Positions 1 to 7,946 of a stretch of DNA of 46,417 nucleotides are shown here, in pieces. Numbering within the stretch: the first letter of the stretch is position 1; the number at the start of each line of letters is the position of its first letter. Origin of the DNA: an uncultured candidate division WPS-2 bacterium (GTDB taxonomy: Bacteria; Vulcanimicrobiota; Vulcanimicrobiia; Vulcanimicrobiales; Vulcanimicrobiaceae); the NCBI GenBank assembly GCA_937910425.1, contig CALEOJ010000252.1, positions 1 through 46,417 of the forward strand, given 5' to 3'. Both the position numbers and the translations under genes were made by a program. The notes under the pieces were generated by a model. That model was not told the DNA's origin. It made no database searches and saw only the letters and a program-made list of their open reading frames with translations.

Positions 1-12
1 CTCTTCCGATCT
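1..12. other. Illumina adapter remnant at contig end
   Basis: The first 12 bases, CTCTTCCGATCT, are identical to the 3' end of the standard Illumina TruSeq-type adapter. They interrupt the amidase reading frame that follows, where the last codons would otherwise run into adapter sequence. This is seen directly and is best read as untrimmed adapter, not genome. The true genomic sequence starts at about base 13. Confidence 0.9.
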
Positions 13-660
13 AGCGACAGGCTCGCCCGCGAGCACCTCGTACGCCCGCTGCACGGTGACGATCTCGCGCGCCATCGGTCCCACCGAGTCGAGCCCGACG
101 GCGAGCGGGAAGATGTCGTCGATCGGCAGCGCACCGGTCGCGGGGCGCACGCCGCTGATGCCGTTCAGCGCGGCGGGGATGCGAATCGAGCCGAGCGTGT
201 CGGTACCGAGCGCGAGGTCGCACAGCCCGGCCGCGACCGCCGCGCCGGATCCGCCGCTCGAGCCGCCGGGGATGCGCCGTTCGTCCCACGGGTTCGCGGT
301 GCGTCCGAAATGCGGGTTCTCCGTCGTGACGCCCCACGCGAACTCGTGCGTGTTCGTCTTCCCGACGACGAGCGCGCCGGCCGCGCGCAGCGCCGCGACG
401 ACCGGTGCGTCGCGCACCGGATCGCGACGAAAGAACGAGGAGCCGGCGCGGGTCGGCAGCCCGGCGACGTCGATGATGTCCTTGACGCCGAGCGTCAGGC
501 CATGCAGCGGGCCGCGCGCATCCGGCGCAATCGCGTCGAGGCGCGCGGCGTCGCGCAGCACAGCGGCCTCATCGACGGCGACGTAGCAGTGCAGCCGTGC
601 GTCGACCTCGCGAATGCGCGCGAGCAGCGCCCGCGCGCGTTCGCGCATGGCCAGACTCAT
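13..660 (-). CDS. Amidase signature family protein (partial, C-terminus missing)
   Basis: This is the N-terminal 216 or so residues of an amidase signature enzyme, which hydrolyses amide bonds with a Ser-cisSer-Lys triad (GatA, AtzF and fatty-acid amide hydrolase relatives). The frame starts at an ATG at 660 with MSLAMRERARALLARI. The catalytic lysine lies in GVKDIID near residue 60, and the Gly/Ser-rich signature PGGSSGGSGAAVAAG carries the two serines. After GTDTLGSIRIPAALNGISG the protein continues to the contig end, so roughly half of a normal 450-residue enzyme is missing. The substrate cannot be told. It lies 79 bases downstream of the HAD hydrolase on the same strand and may be cotranscribed. 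The family call is secure; GatA itself is unlikely because no gatB or gatC is seen. Confidence 0.9.
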
Positions 661-739
661 CGAATAGGCTCCATACGCGCCATGACGTAGGGCAAATGGC
701 CCAGGTTCCGTGCAAGGCCGCGCAAAGCGAACGGGTTCG

Positions 740-1453
740 CTATTGCGCCGGCGCCGGGGTCAGGAGCGCGTCCGCGAGCTCGGCGAAGTCTTTCACGACG
801 ATGTCGGGTTGGTACGGCGTCTTCCCGAACGGGCGCTTGCGGCGGTCGATGAACGCGGTCTGCGTGCCGAACGCCTTCGCGCCGATGCAATCGAAGGCGT
901 GGTTGGCGACGAAGAGGATCACGGCCGGGTCGGCACCGGCGATCTCGGCCGCCTTCCGGTAGGTGGCGATGTGCGGCTTGAATGCGTTCGCCGCGGCGAC
1001 CGAGATCACGCGGTCGAACGGGACCTTTGCGTAGGCAACGCCGGCGGCCAGCATGTCGGGGTCGCCGTTGGAGAGGATCACCAGTTCGTAGGTCCCGCGC
1101 AGTCGGTCGAGCGCCGCGGCGACATCCGGAAACGGGCGCAGCCGCGTGATCGCGTCGACCAAGTCGCGAACCTCGTCCTCGGTGTGCGCGATCCCGGCTC
1201 GCTCGAGCGTGTAGTCGACCGCGCGCTGCCCGATCTCGCGGTACGGCGTGTGCTCCTTGTGCAGCAGCGCATCGATCATCGAGTTCTCGAAGTGGGTGCG
1301 CCGCCACCAAGTGACGACCGAGTCCGGCTTGCCTTTATAGCCTTTGCTCTTCAGATACGGGGCGATCGTCTGGGTGAGCCCGCCCTGCATGTCGACGACG
1401 GTCCCGTAGAAGTCGAACATGAGAACGCGTACCGCGGCTGCATCGAACGGCAT
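740..1453 (-). CDS. HAD-superfamily hydrolase, haloacid dehalogenase type II-like
   Basis: A 237-residue soluble HAD hydrolase. Motif I is DFYGTVVD with the nucleophile at D14, motif II is ILSNGD with S128-N129, the motif III lysine is K159 in AFKPH, and the motif IV region is FDCIGAKAFG with D188. The spacing and the late IGAKAFG block are those of the (S)-2-haloacid dehalogenase type II group, which displaces halide from 2-haloacids through an aspartyl ester. In that group the motif IV block usually reads WDxxGA; here it is FD, so the real substrate may be a phosphate ester or other small molecule. No strong Shine-Dalgarno precedes the ATG. It is followed on the same strand by the amidase. 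Confidence 0.85.
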   Translation of the reverse strand: MPFDAAAVRVLMFDFYGTVVDMQGGLTQTIAPYLKSKGYKGKPDSVVTWWRRTHFENSMIDALLHKEHTPYREIGQRAVDYTLERAGIAHTEDEVRDLVDAITRLRPFPDVAAALDRLRGTYELVILSNGDPDMLAAGVAYAKVPFDRVISVAAANAFKPHIATYRKAAEIAGADPAVILFVANHAFDCIGAKAFGTQTAFIDRRKRPFGKTPYQPDIVVKDFAELADALLTPAPAQ

Positions 1454-1564
1454 GATGGGCGCACTACCGAAGCGCGCGGCGCAGTCCCTGCACGGACGTG
1501 CTGCGCCGTCTCACGACGGTCCGCGACGACCGTCGCCGGACGGCTACGTCGAGCGGCCCCGGGC

Positions 1565-1909
1565 TCAGCCCGCTGCGACGAAGGTGAAGCGCGGCTCGCG
1601 GGTGCCCGAGAAGAAGGCGACCATATCGGCCACCATGCGCTCGCAGTCGGCGCGGGTCAGCGCGTAGCCCCGTTCGTCGCGCAGGTACACGGGCGCCAAG
1701 GGCAGCCCGGAGATCGCGTCGACCGCCGGCGGCGCAACGAAACGCGCGACGATGCGATCCGCTCCGCCGAGCTCGACGATCGCGGAGTGGCCTTCGTACG
1801 ACCATTGCACGGCGGTGCCGTCTCTCGAGATACACAAGCGCTCGCCGAAGGTGGTGCCCAAGGGGGCGAACGCCTCGGCGAGCCAGTGTGTGGGCGCGGA
1901 ATGGGCCAT
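1565..1909 (-). CDS. Hypothetical protein, 114 aa
   Basis: A small soluble protein of mixed composition with no signal peptide or membrane segment and no family I recognise. Conserved-looking blocks are GERLCISRDGTAVQWSYEG in the first half and the end GTREPRFTFVAAG. It sits between two other minus-strand genes. No Shine-Dalgarno is visible before the ATG; a TACGCT hexamer ends about 6 bases upstream of it, which would fit a leaderless transcript. Codon use looks like its neighbours. Function unknown. Confidence 0.6.
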   Translation of the reverse strand: MAHSAPTHWLAEAFAPLGTTFGERLCISRDGTAVQWSYEGHSAIVELGGADRIVARFVAPPAVDAISGLPLAPVYLRDERGYALTRADCERMVADMVAFFSGTREPRFTFVAAG

Positions 1910-1975
1910 GGACCCAGCGTAGCGGCGAACGGGGTCGCGGCCATCGGCCAGCCGGTTAACGCGCCCGGGTTTGCG

Positions 1976-2239
1976 TTATACGGTTCGTGCGGCGAGCCGC
2001 TCGACGATCGTGCCGGCGGCGACCTCGGGCAGCGTCTTTTCGAAGCTCAGCGAGAGGCTGTCCCCGGCGTCGAACGAGAACTTGGCCGTCGCCTCGTCGT
2101 CCTGCAGAGCGGCGACGACGGTCCCGCCGCTGCCGACCCACATCGCGGAGTCCCATGAGAGCTCTTCCGTGCGGACCCCGCGTCCGAGGCGACCACGCAC
2201 CTGGGCGTCGACCGCCTCGACCCATTGATCAAATGTCAT
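1976..2239 (-). CDS. Hypothetical protein, 87 aa
   Basis: A small protein starting MTFDQWVEAVDAQ and ending IVERLAARTV, with a mid-section rich in Ser, Trp and Gly (LSWDSAMWVGSGG) and no membrane segment. I choose the ATG at 2239 because GGAG stands six bases before it; an in-frame ATG at 2245 directly abuts that GGAG and is less likely. It diverges from the ammonium transporter gene, with about 230 bases between them that hold only promoter-like sequence. No recognisable family. Confidence 0.6.
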   Translation of the reverse strand: MTFDQWVEAVDAQVRGRLGRGVRTEELSWDSAMWVGSGGTVVAALQDDEATAKFSFDAGDSLSLSFEKTLPEVAAGTIVERLAARTV

Positions 2240-2475
2240 ATCCATCTCCGTCGCCCTTATCCAAAGGGCCTATATCTTAGCGCGAGCATACCGCGGGGCG
2301 CGGCCGAATGCAAGACGGACGCCGCCCGTCGCTGGCAGCAAGGCCGGTCTCGCCGTTCGGCTTAGCCAGATGGAGCGCCGCGCGAAACGCAGCTTAGACG
2401 CACGTCGAGTGCGCCATGCTTCCTGCCCGGGCTACGGTGTGAAGCCTACACGCTCGTAGGACGCGGAGGATTTTC

Positions 2476-3861
2476 GTGCTTTCATTCTTGGCCGACGTCA
2501 ACCCGTACGTTCCGGCCCCAAGCTTCCTGAACTCAGGCGACACGGCGTGGCAGCTCACCGCCGCGACGTTCGTCGGGATGCAGAGCATCCCGGGTCTCGC
2601 GATCCTGTACGCGGGCCTCGTGAAGAAGAAGTGGGCGCTCAACTCGGCAGTGATGTGCTTCTACGCGTTCTCGATCGTGCTGCTGTGCTGGGTCCTCTGG
2701 GGCTACAATATGGGCTTCGGCAACCCAGCGACGCTGGGGCCGGGGATACTGTCGATGATCGTCGGGATCCCGGGGCCGGCGATCGGCGCCGCGTCCGAGC
2801 TCGGGCAGGCGAACATCCCGCTGGCCGGGTCCGGCTTCCCGCCGCTGCGGTTCTCGGGCTCGGCGATGATCTATTTCCAGTTCGTGTTCGCGGCGATTAC
2901 GCCGATCCTCATCGCCGGTGCCGTGCTCGGGCGGATGAACTTCAAGGCCTGGATGCTGTTCGTACCGCTGTGGAGCTCGCTGGTGTACACGGTCGGCGCG
3001 TTCATGCTGTGGGGCGGCGGTTGGCTCTCGAGTCTGGGCGCCGTCGACTACTCCGGCGGGTACGTCATCCACCTCGCGGCCGGTGTCTCGGGCTTCGTTG
3101 CGGCGGCAATGGTCGGACCGCGGCTGCTGCAAGACCGCACCAGTTTCGATCCCAACAACTTGATCGTCGCGCTCGCCGGCGCCGGCCTGCTGTGGCTGGG
3201 CTGGAACGGCTTCAACGGCGGCGACCCGTACTTCGCGAACGCCGACGCCGCGGCGGCGGTCTTGAACACGAACATCGCGACGGCGGTGGCCTTGCTCGTC
3301 TGGCTGATTCTCGACATGTTCGCGCTGGGTCATCCCTCGGCGGTCTCGATGATCAACGGGATGATCGTCGGCCTCGTCGCCATCACCCCGGCGGCCGGCT
3401 ACGTCGACGGATACGGAGCGATCGCGACCGGCGGCGTTGCCGCTCTGGTGGTCTGGTTCACGCTGAACAAGCTCGGTAAGCTCGCGTTCCTCAAACGCGT
3501 CGACGACACGTTCAGCGTGCTGCACACGCATGGCGTCGCGGGCTTGATGGGCGGTCTATGCGTCGGCCTGTTCGCGAACCCGAACATGCTCGAGTATCTC
3601 AGCAGCGACAAGAAGACGCCCGCGGTCTCCGTGCAGGGGCTCTTCTACGGCAATCCCAAGCAGCTGTGGATCCAGTTCATGGCCGCTGTGGTGATCATCG
3701 TATGGAACGTGATCGCAACCTTTATCGTGCTCAAGATCGTCTCGTTCATCTTCCCGCTGCGTGCCAGCGAGAGTGACATCGAGGGCGGCGATCTGGCGAT
3801 CCACGGCGTCGATCCGGTCCCATCGTTCCCGTCGGCGCCACCGGCTGTGCCGGCGGGCTGA
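2476..3861 (+). CDS. amt: Ammonium transporter (Amt/MEP/Rh family)
   Basis: A 461-residue, 11-helix membrane channel that takes up ammonium. Family residues are in place: the aspartate of VDYSGGYVIH (D191, equivalent to AmtB D160), the twin pore histidines H199 in YVIHLAAG and H352 in LHTHGVAGLMGG, and the N-terminal block GLAILYAGLVKKKWALN. The start is a GTG at 2476 with a strong GGAGGA six bases upstream. The C-terminal tail after the last helix (residues about 425-461) is cytoplasmic and would dock a PII protein, but no glnK/glnB gene lies next to it, which is less usual. A long hairpin follows the stop codon. Confidence 0.96.
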   Translation: MLSFLADVNPYVPAPSFLNSGDTAWQLTAATFVGMQSIPGLAILYAGLVKKKWALNSAVMCFYAFSIVLLCWVLWGYNMGFGNPATLGPGILSMIVGIPGPAIGAASELGQANIPLAGSGFPPLRFSGSAMIYFQFVFAAITPILIAGAVLGRMNFKAWMLFVPLWSSLVYTVGAFMLWGGGWLSSLGAVDYSGGYVIHLAAGVSGFVAAAMVGPRLLQDRTSFDPNNLIVALAGAGLLWLGWNGFNGGDPYFANADAAAAVLNTNIATAVALLVWLILDMFALGHPSAVSMINGMIVGLVAITPAAGYVDGYGAIATGGVAALVVWFTLNKLGKLAFLKRVDDTFSVLHTHGVAGLMGGLCVGLFANPNMLEYLSSDKKTPAVSVQGLFYGNPKQLWIQFMAAVVIIVWNVIATFIVLKIVSFIFPLRASESDIEGGDLAIHGVDPVPSFPSAPPAVPAG

Positions 3862-3869
3862 GCGCGCCG

Positions 3870-3908
3870 GCGCGACAACGAGCATCGGTCAGATGTTCGT
3901 TGTCGCGC
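3870..3908. terminator. Long stem-loop after amt
   Basis: Bases 3870-3885 pair with 3893-3908 to give a 16-base-pair stem (one G-U wobble) around a 7-base loop, starting nine bases after the amt stop codon. No U-run follows on either strand, so it is a candidate intrinsic terminator or 3' stabilising hairpin serving the convergent pair. The pairing is seen; the role is inferred. Confidence 0.6.
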
Positions 3909-4432
3909 GGCTACGTCGTCCATGCGCGTTCCGACCGTAGTCGAGGCTGGTCCGCGTCCGGTGCAGCAAGTTCGCTTGCGTCCAACCGGCGCGGTGCCGC
4001 AGCCCCGGATAGAGCATGCTCTCGAACGGCGTCGCCTTGGCCTGAAGCGCTGTCATGAGCCGCGTGGAGTTCTCGAAGATGACGTGGTCGTCGGCCATGC
4101 CGTGGATCAGCAGCAGCGTATTGGGCGCCAGGCGATTCAGCCGCGCGGTGAGATCCGACGCCGCGTAGCCGGCCGCATTGTTACGGCAGCGTCTTCACAT
4201 AGGTGACGCCGGCGAGTTGATCGGCGACGTCCCACGTTCCGAGTTTGCGATCGATCGCGGTCTTGAAGGCGACCGAACGGTTCGGCGTACCGTGGTTGTC
4301 GAGCGCGAAGAGGATGAAGCCCGCTTCGCGCTTGCGCGAGCATCCGGCGCGGCTCGATCGCGCGGCCGGCCGCATCGGGCGCGACCAAGAAGCCGTTCTG
4401 AGCGAACTCGGCCTCGGCTACTAGGAAGCTGA
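3889..4432 (-). pseudogene. Decayed S9 (dipeptidyl-peptidase IV-like) peptidase, C-terminal domain
   Basis: Pieces of one alpha/beta-hydrolase domain are spread over several frames. First MLAQARSG (about 4320-4342), then after a frame change near 4320 FILFALDNHGTPNRSVAFK to YVKTLP and a stop at 4181, then NAAGYAASDLTARLN from about 4188, with LLLIHGMADDHV (catalytic Asp) and MLYPGLRHRAGW (catalytic His). In intact DPP IV-type enzymes some 60-70 residues, including the nucleophile motif GWSxGG, lie between KTLP and NAAGY; they are deleted here. No beta-propeller is present. The gene is therefore dead: frameshifted, internally deleted and truncated. The assignment rests on known family motifs. 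Confidence 0.8.
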
Positions 4433-4462
4433 CCAAACGGCACCCAACTTGCGAGGGGAGCT

Positions 4463-5656
4463 ATGCCGCGCGTAACCCTCTCCTATCGGCGCGACGACTC
4501 GGCGGGGATCGCTCGCCTTATTTTTGAGCGCCTCAAGCCTCGCTATGGCGCCGATTCGGTCTTCATGGACATCGACGCCATCGAGTTCGGCGAAGACTAT
4601 CGCGACAAGATCCATCAAGCGCTGGGACAGACCGACTTTCTCCTCGTGCTGATCGGTCCGCGCTGGCTGGGCCCGACGACGGGCGGCCGGAATCGCATCA
4701 ACGACGCGACCGACCCGGTGCGGATGGAGGTGGAGCGGGCGTTGGAGATCGGTCTGCGCGTCGTGCCCATCCTGCTCGAGAGCACGCCGATGCCGGGTCC
4801 CGACGAACTGCCCGGGACGCTCGGCCGGCTCCCGTTCCTCAACGCGGCCGAGGTTACCGCGGGGCGTGAGTTCGACGGTCAGATCGACCGCATCATCCGC
4901 TTCATCGACCGCACGTTCGCCAAAATCGAAGCGCGCCGCGCGCGCGAGCCAAAGCCCGAACGGCCGCCGGTACGCGTTGACGACCCGCCGCCCGTCGGGC
5001 CGGTCACCCCGACGCCAATCGTCGGGCCGACCACTCCGCCGCGAACCGTCGCCGCACGCTGGTCGAACAGGGCGCTCGTCGTGGGCGGCACCCTCGTCCT
5101 GGTGTGCGTCGTCGGAATCATCGGACTCATCGGACTCGTGAGGTCGAACGGGCACTCCGGCGGGTCCATTGTTGCCGTCGCCACCGAACAGCCGACAGCG
5201 GCGGCCACCCTCCAGGTCTTCTCCCTGCCGACCACGGCGCCGGCCACCGAACGGCCGACAGCGGCGCCGACGCTCAACATCTTCTCCCTGCCGGTCGGCG
5301 CCGCGCCGGCACGGCGCGGCGCCGCGGTGCCGGCCGGATTCGGCGTCATGTACCCCCGATTGAGTGGCCTGTTTTGGAAGCCGACGCAGTGCCGCCAGAG
5401 CGGCAGCAGCGCGCAGGTCGGCATCCAGATCTTCAACGACTACCGCGCGAGCGTCAACACCGACGTCGCGTTGACGAAGCAAGTGGCCAAGTTGGGGGCA
5501 AGTGACTGGCTCCCGGGGCGTCGGCGTTTCGCACCGGGATTGAGTCCCGCGTTCGGCCGCACCATCGCAAACTTCAGGTGCCGGCAATCAGTGGTTTCGG
5601 GGCTGCGCAACGTGCGGTTCGGCGCAGACAGCGGGCCCTACGTCCGTTATTACTGA
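4463..5656 (+). CDS. TIR-domain protein with a membrane helix and outer C-terminal region
   Basis: A 397-residue protein. Residues 3-150 form a bacterial TIR (TIR_2-type) domain: VTLSYRRDDSAGIARLIFE, then DSVFMDIDAIEFGEDY, DFLLVLIGPRWL and RMEVERALEIG, where the Glu of RMEVE is the likely equivalent of the NADase glutamate. A Pro-rich linker (165-195) leads to one membrane helix (about 204-226, LVVGGTLVLVCVVGIIGLIG). Beyond it come two copies of a 16-residue repeat and a C-terminal region of about 100 residues with two Cys that I cannot assign. The start ATG has GAGGGGAG upstream. Possible roles are NAD-based signalling, defence or a membrane scaffold. Its 3' end overlaps the convergent CHASE2 gene. 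Confidence 0.85.
   Translation: MPRVTLSYRRDDSAGIARLIFERLKPRYGADSVFMDIDAIEFGEDYRDKIHQALGQTDFLLVLIGPRWLGPTTGGRNRINDATDPVRMEVERALEIGLRVVPILLESTPMPGPDELPGTLGRLPFLNAAEVTAGREFDGQIDRIIRFIDRTFAKIEARRAREPKPERPPVRVDDPPPVGPVTPTPIVGPTTPPRTVAARWSNRALVVGGTLVLVCVVGIIGLIGLVRSNGHSGGSIVAVATEQPTAAATLQVFSLPTTAPATERPTAAPTLNIFSLPVGAAPARRGAAVPAGFGVMYPRLSGLFWKPTQCRQSGSSAQVGIQIFNDYRASVNTDVALTKQVAKLGASDWLPGRRRFAPGLSPAFGRTIANFRCRQSVVSGLRNVRFGADSGPYVRYY
5183..5293 (+). repeat. Two 48-base in-frame repeats within the TIR gene
   Basis: Bases 5183-5230 and 5246-5293 encode TEQPTAAATLQVFSLP and TERPTAAPTLNIFSLP, a 16-residue unit with a 63-base period in the segment just outside the membrane helix. This is a recent internal duplication of a low-complexity stalk. 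Confidence 0.8.
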
Positions 5657-6000
5657 GTCTTTGCCGGCTGAGGTTCTGCCTGTGCAGGCAGTTTCTTGAT
5701 GCTGTTGGTGGCCTGACAAGGAGCGAACTCGACGTCGAGGATGACGGCGGCCGGATGTTCGTTCGCGCCCACCAGGCGGTCGAGCACGCGGGCGATGTTG
5801 CGTCGATCGCCGGCAACGTCGGCGGTGTCCCACGGGACGTCGACGATCGCAACCTGCTGCGAGAACGTCGGCGCGTGGTGCGAGCTGAGCCATTCGAACA
5901 CCGCCCAGTCCCACTCGTGGGGCATCCACAAGGCGGCCGCGGCCATGATGACACCGTACGCGGCGAGCAGCGCCGCGACGCTGCGCGCCCAGCGGGGCAC
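5650..6000 (-). CDS. Truncated CHASE2-domain protein
   Basis: A 116-residue protein with an N-terminal membrane anchor (ARSVAALLAAYGVIMAAAALW) followed by the first part of a CHASE2 extracellular sensory domain: VAIVDVPWDTA, the helix NIARVLDRLVGANEHP and AVILDVEFAP. CHASE2 domains normally run for about 250-300 residues, end in further membrane helices and feed a kinase or cyclase. Here the protein stops after about 60 residues of the domain with a Gln/Pro-rich tail and overlaps the end of the TIR gene by seven bases. It is probably a remnant, although a short secreted stub cannot be excluded. Confidence 0.6.
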   Translation of the reverse strand: MPRWARSVAALLAAYGVIMAAAALWMPHEWDWAVFEWLSSHHAPTFSQQVAIVDVPWDTADVAGDRRNIARVLDRLVGANEHPAAVILDVEFAPCQATNSIKKLPAQAEPQPAKTQ

Positions 6001-6025
6001 GCTAAGACGCCCGCCGACTCATAAG

Positions 6026-7042
6026 CTACACGAGCTTTCCGGTCGTCCTTTCGAGCATCTCCCACCCTTTGGAATCGTATTGATCGCGCCACTCGCGATA
6101 GAGGCCCGAGGCGCGGATCACTTGGCTGAACGGTTCGAGCGCCGGGCGATTGAACACCATCCCGTCCGCGGTGAGCGCCGCTTCGACGCTGACTTCTTGC
6201 GTTGTCATCGACTTCGTCGCCGCGGTCGCGGCGGCCCCGAACTCTCGATCGAGAACGTCTTGCACGTTCTTCGGCAGGCGTTGCCAAGCATCGGCGTTCG
6301 CGAAAAGCAGGTACGAGAGGCCGCTGTGATGCGTCAGCGAGCAGTACTTGACCTGTTCGTAGAACTTGAAGTTGCGTACGGTCGGCAACGGCACTTCGAT
6401 GCCGTCGATGAGGTGCGTCTGCAGCGACGTGTAGACTTCCGCGAGCGTGATCACCGTCGGTGACGCTCCGAAGGCCTTGAACGTGCCGACGTCGATCGGC
6501 CCCGGGGGGACGCGGATCTTGAGACCCTTGAGGTCCGCCGGTGCGTTGATGGGGCGGACGCGGTTCTGCACCTCGAAGAAGCCGCCGTAAAAGGACGTGT
6601 CGAACTTGCGAAGGCCGATCTTCGCGCCGGCCTCCCCGATGTACGCGCCGAGCGGACCGTCCGCGGCGGTTTGATACTGTTGCGGGCCCTTGAAGGCGAA
6701 CGGCATGCTGAGCAGCGCGGCCGACGGGATCACGGATCCCATGATGTTGTTACCGATCTGGACGAACTCGATGGCGCCGGACCGCAACTGCGCCAGCATC
6801 TGCGGGTCACCGCCGAGCAGGCTGCTGGGGAACAGTTTGATCTCGATTTGGCCGCCCGAAGCGTCCGCAATGCGTTTGATCGCCTCGGCCGACTGGACGT
6901 TCATCGGGTGCGTCAGCGTCTGATCGTTCGCGAGCTTGTAGGTGAATTGCGCCGCGTCGCCCGGCCACCGAAGGACGCCCACGGAGGCGAAGGCACCGGC
7001 ACCGGCACCGATCGAGAGCAACCGTTTCCGAGAAAGAGTCAT
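6026..7042 (-). CDS. TRAP transporter substrate-binding protein, DctP family
   Basis: A 338-residue periplasmic solute receptor. It opens with a Tat-like leader (SRKRLLSIGAGAGAFASVG; RK in place of the twin Arg) and then YKLANDQTLTHPMNVQSAE. Family landmarks are QLRSGAIEFVQIGNN, LSMPFAF, NRVRPINAPADLKGLKIRV with the Arg that usually binds a carboxylate, ASPTVITLAEVYTSLQTHLIDGIE, and KYCSLTHHSGL. TRAP systems import organic acids using an ion gradient and need DctQ/DctM membrane subunits; none is present here, so this receptor is an orphan or works with a distant transporter. It diverges from the SDR operon. Family call secure, ligand unknown. Confidence 0.93.
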   Translation of the reverse strand: MTLSRKRLLSIGAGAGAFASVGVLRWPGDAAQFTYKLANDQTLTHPMNVQSAEAIKRIADASGGQIEIKLFPSSLLGGDPQMLAQLRSGAIEFVQIGNNIMGSVIPSAALLSMPFAFKGPQQYQTAADGPLGAYIGEAGAKIGLRKFDTSFYGGFFEVQNRVRPINAPADLKGLKIRVPPGPIDVGTFKAFGASPTVITLAEVYTSLQTHLIDGIEVPLPTVRNFKFYEQVKYCSLTHHSGLSYLLFANADAWQRLPKNVQDVLDREFGAAATAATKSMTTQEVSVEAALTADGMVFNRPALEPFSQVIRASGLYREWRDQYDSKGWEMLERTTGKLV

Positions 7043-7096
7043 CGCGAGCCGCCTTTACGCCGGTTTTGCTGCTGTTGGTCCTGGATTGTTGAACAA

Positions 7097-7109
7097 GTCT
7101 GTAACAGAC
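7097..7109. promoter_or_regulatory. Palindrome between divergent dctP-like and SDR genes
   Basis: GTCTG TAA CAGAC is a perfect 5+3+5 inverted repeat in the 139-base divergent intergenic region. It could be an operator shared by both directions. The symmetry is seen; binding by any regulator is inference. Confidence 0.35.
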
Positions 7110-7181
7110 CCTGGCGGTCAAGCCGAGGCCGCTCCAAGGGGGCGGCGAAGGACTGCGACGGTGAGCCGTGGAGAGACTCGT

Positions 7182-7946
7182 ATGCGCGAACTCGAGGGCT
7201 CTGTCGCGATCGTCACCGGCTCGTCGGACGGGATCGGCTTGGCCACGGCGCGCCGGCTGGCGGAGCTCGGCGCGGCGGTCGTCATCAACTCGCGCTCTCA
7301 GGAGCGCGCCGACATCGTTGCGCGCTCGCTCTGCGACGACGGCCTGCGGGCGATCGCCGTCGGTGCCGATCTCAGCTCGCCGGCAGGGGTCGACCAGCTG
7401 ATCGCGGGCGCCGTCGACGCCTACGGGACGATCGACGTGCTCGTCAACAACGCCGGGATTCCGAGCGTCTCTCCCGCCGAGGATCTGCGCGTCGAGGCTT
7501 GGCGCGCCGTTCTCGACCTGAACCTCACCGCACCGTTCCTCTGCGCGCAAGCCGCCGGCCGAATCATGCTCGCGAAAGGCAAGGGGGTCATCGTCAACGT
7601 GGGGTCGGTCTTTTCACGGCTGGGAATGCCGGGACGCGTCGCCTACAGCGCCAGCAAGCACGGCCTCGACGGGCTCACCGCGACGCTCGGCGTCGAGTGG
7701 GGACCACGCGGGGTGCGCGTCGTGTCGGTCAATGCGGGCTACACCGCGACGGCGCTCGTGCAGCGCGCGATGTCGACGGGGGGCTTCAGCGACGACGACA
7801 TCGCACGGCGCACGCCGCTCGGGCGGCTGGCTTCGCCGGCTGAGGTCGCGAACGTGATCGCGTTCGTGGTCTCCGACGCGGCGTCGTACGTCAACGCCAC
7901 ACACATCTACGTCGACGGCGGCTGGACCGGTTACGGCGGATGGTGA
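7182..7946 (+). CDS. Short-chain dehydrogenase/reductase
   Basis: A 254-residue NAD(P)-dependent oxidoreductase of the classical SDR type. TGSSDGIG (12-19) is the cofactor loop, NNAG (89-92) the core motif, and S142, Y155 and K159 the catalytic residues in GSVFSRLGMPGRVAYSASK. The C-terminus VDGGWTGYGGW is typical of FabG-like enzymes. I start it at the ATG at 7182 with GGAGAG upstream; an in-frame GTG at 7161 is possible. It overlaps the E1alpha gene by seven bases, so it is the first gene of the 2-oxoacid dehydrogenase operon. One guess is a carbonyl reductase acting on the same substrate pool, for example acetoin or diacetyl; the sequence does not settle this. Confidence 0.92.
   Translation: MRELEGSVAIVTGSSDGIGLATARRLAELGAAVVINSRSQERADIVARSLCDDGLRAIAVGADLSSPAGVDQLIAGAVDAYGTIDVLVNNAGIPSVSPAEDLRVEAWRAVLDLNLTAPFLCAQAAGRIMLAKGKGVIVNVGSVFSRLGMPGRVAYSASKHGLDGLTATLGVEWGPRGVRVVSVNAGYTATALVQRAMSTGGFSDDDIARRTPLGRLASPAEVANVIAFVVSDAASYVNATHIYVDGGWTGYGGW

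Noticed and set aside
710-2158. A 482-codon plus-strand frame over the HAD and hypothetical genes.
   Set aside because: It is antisense to the HAD motifs and shows no recognisable domain.
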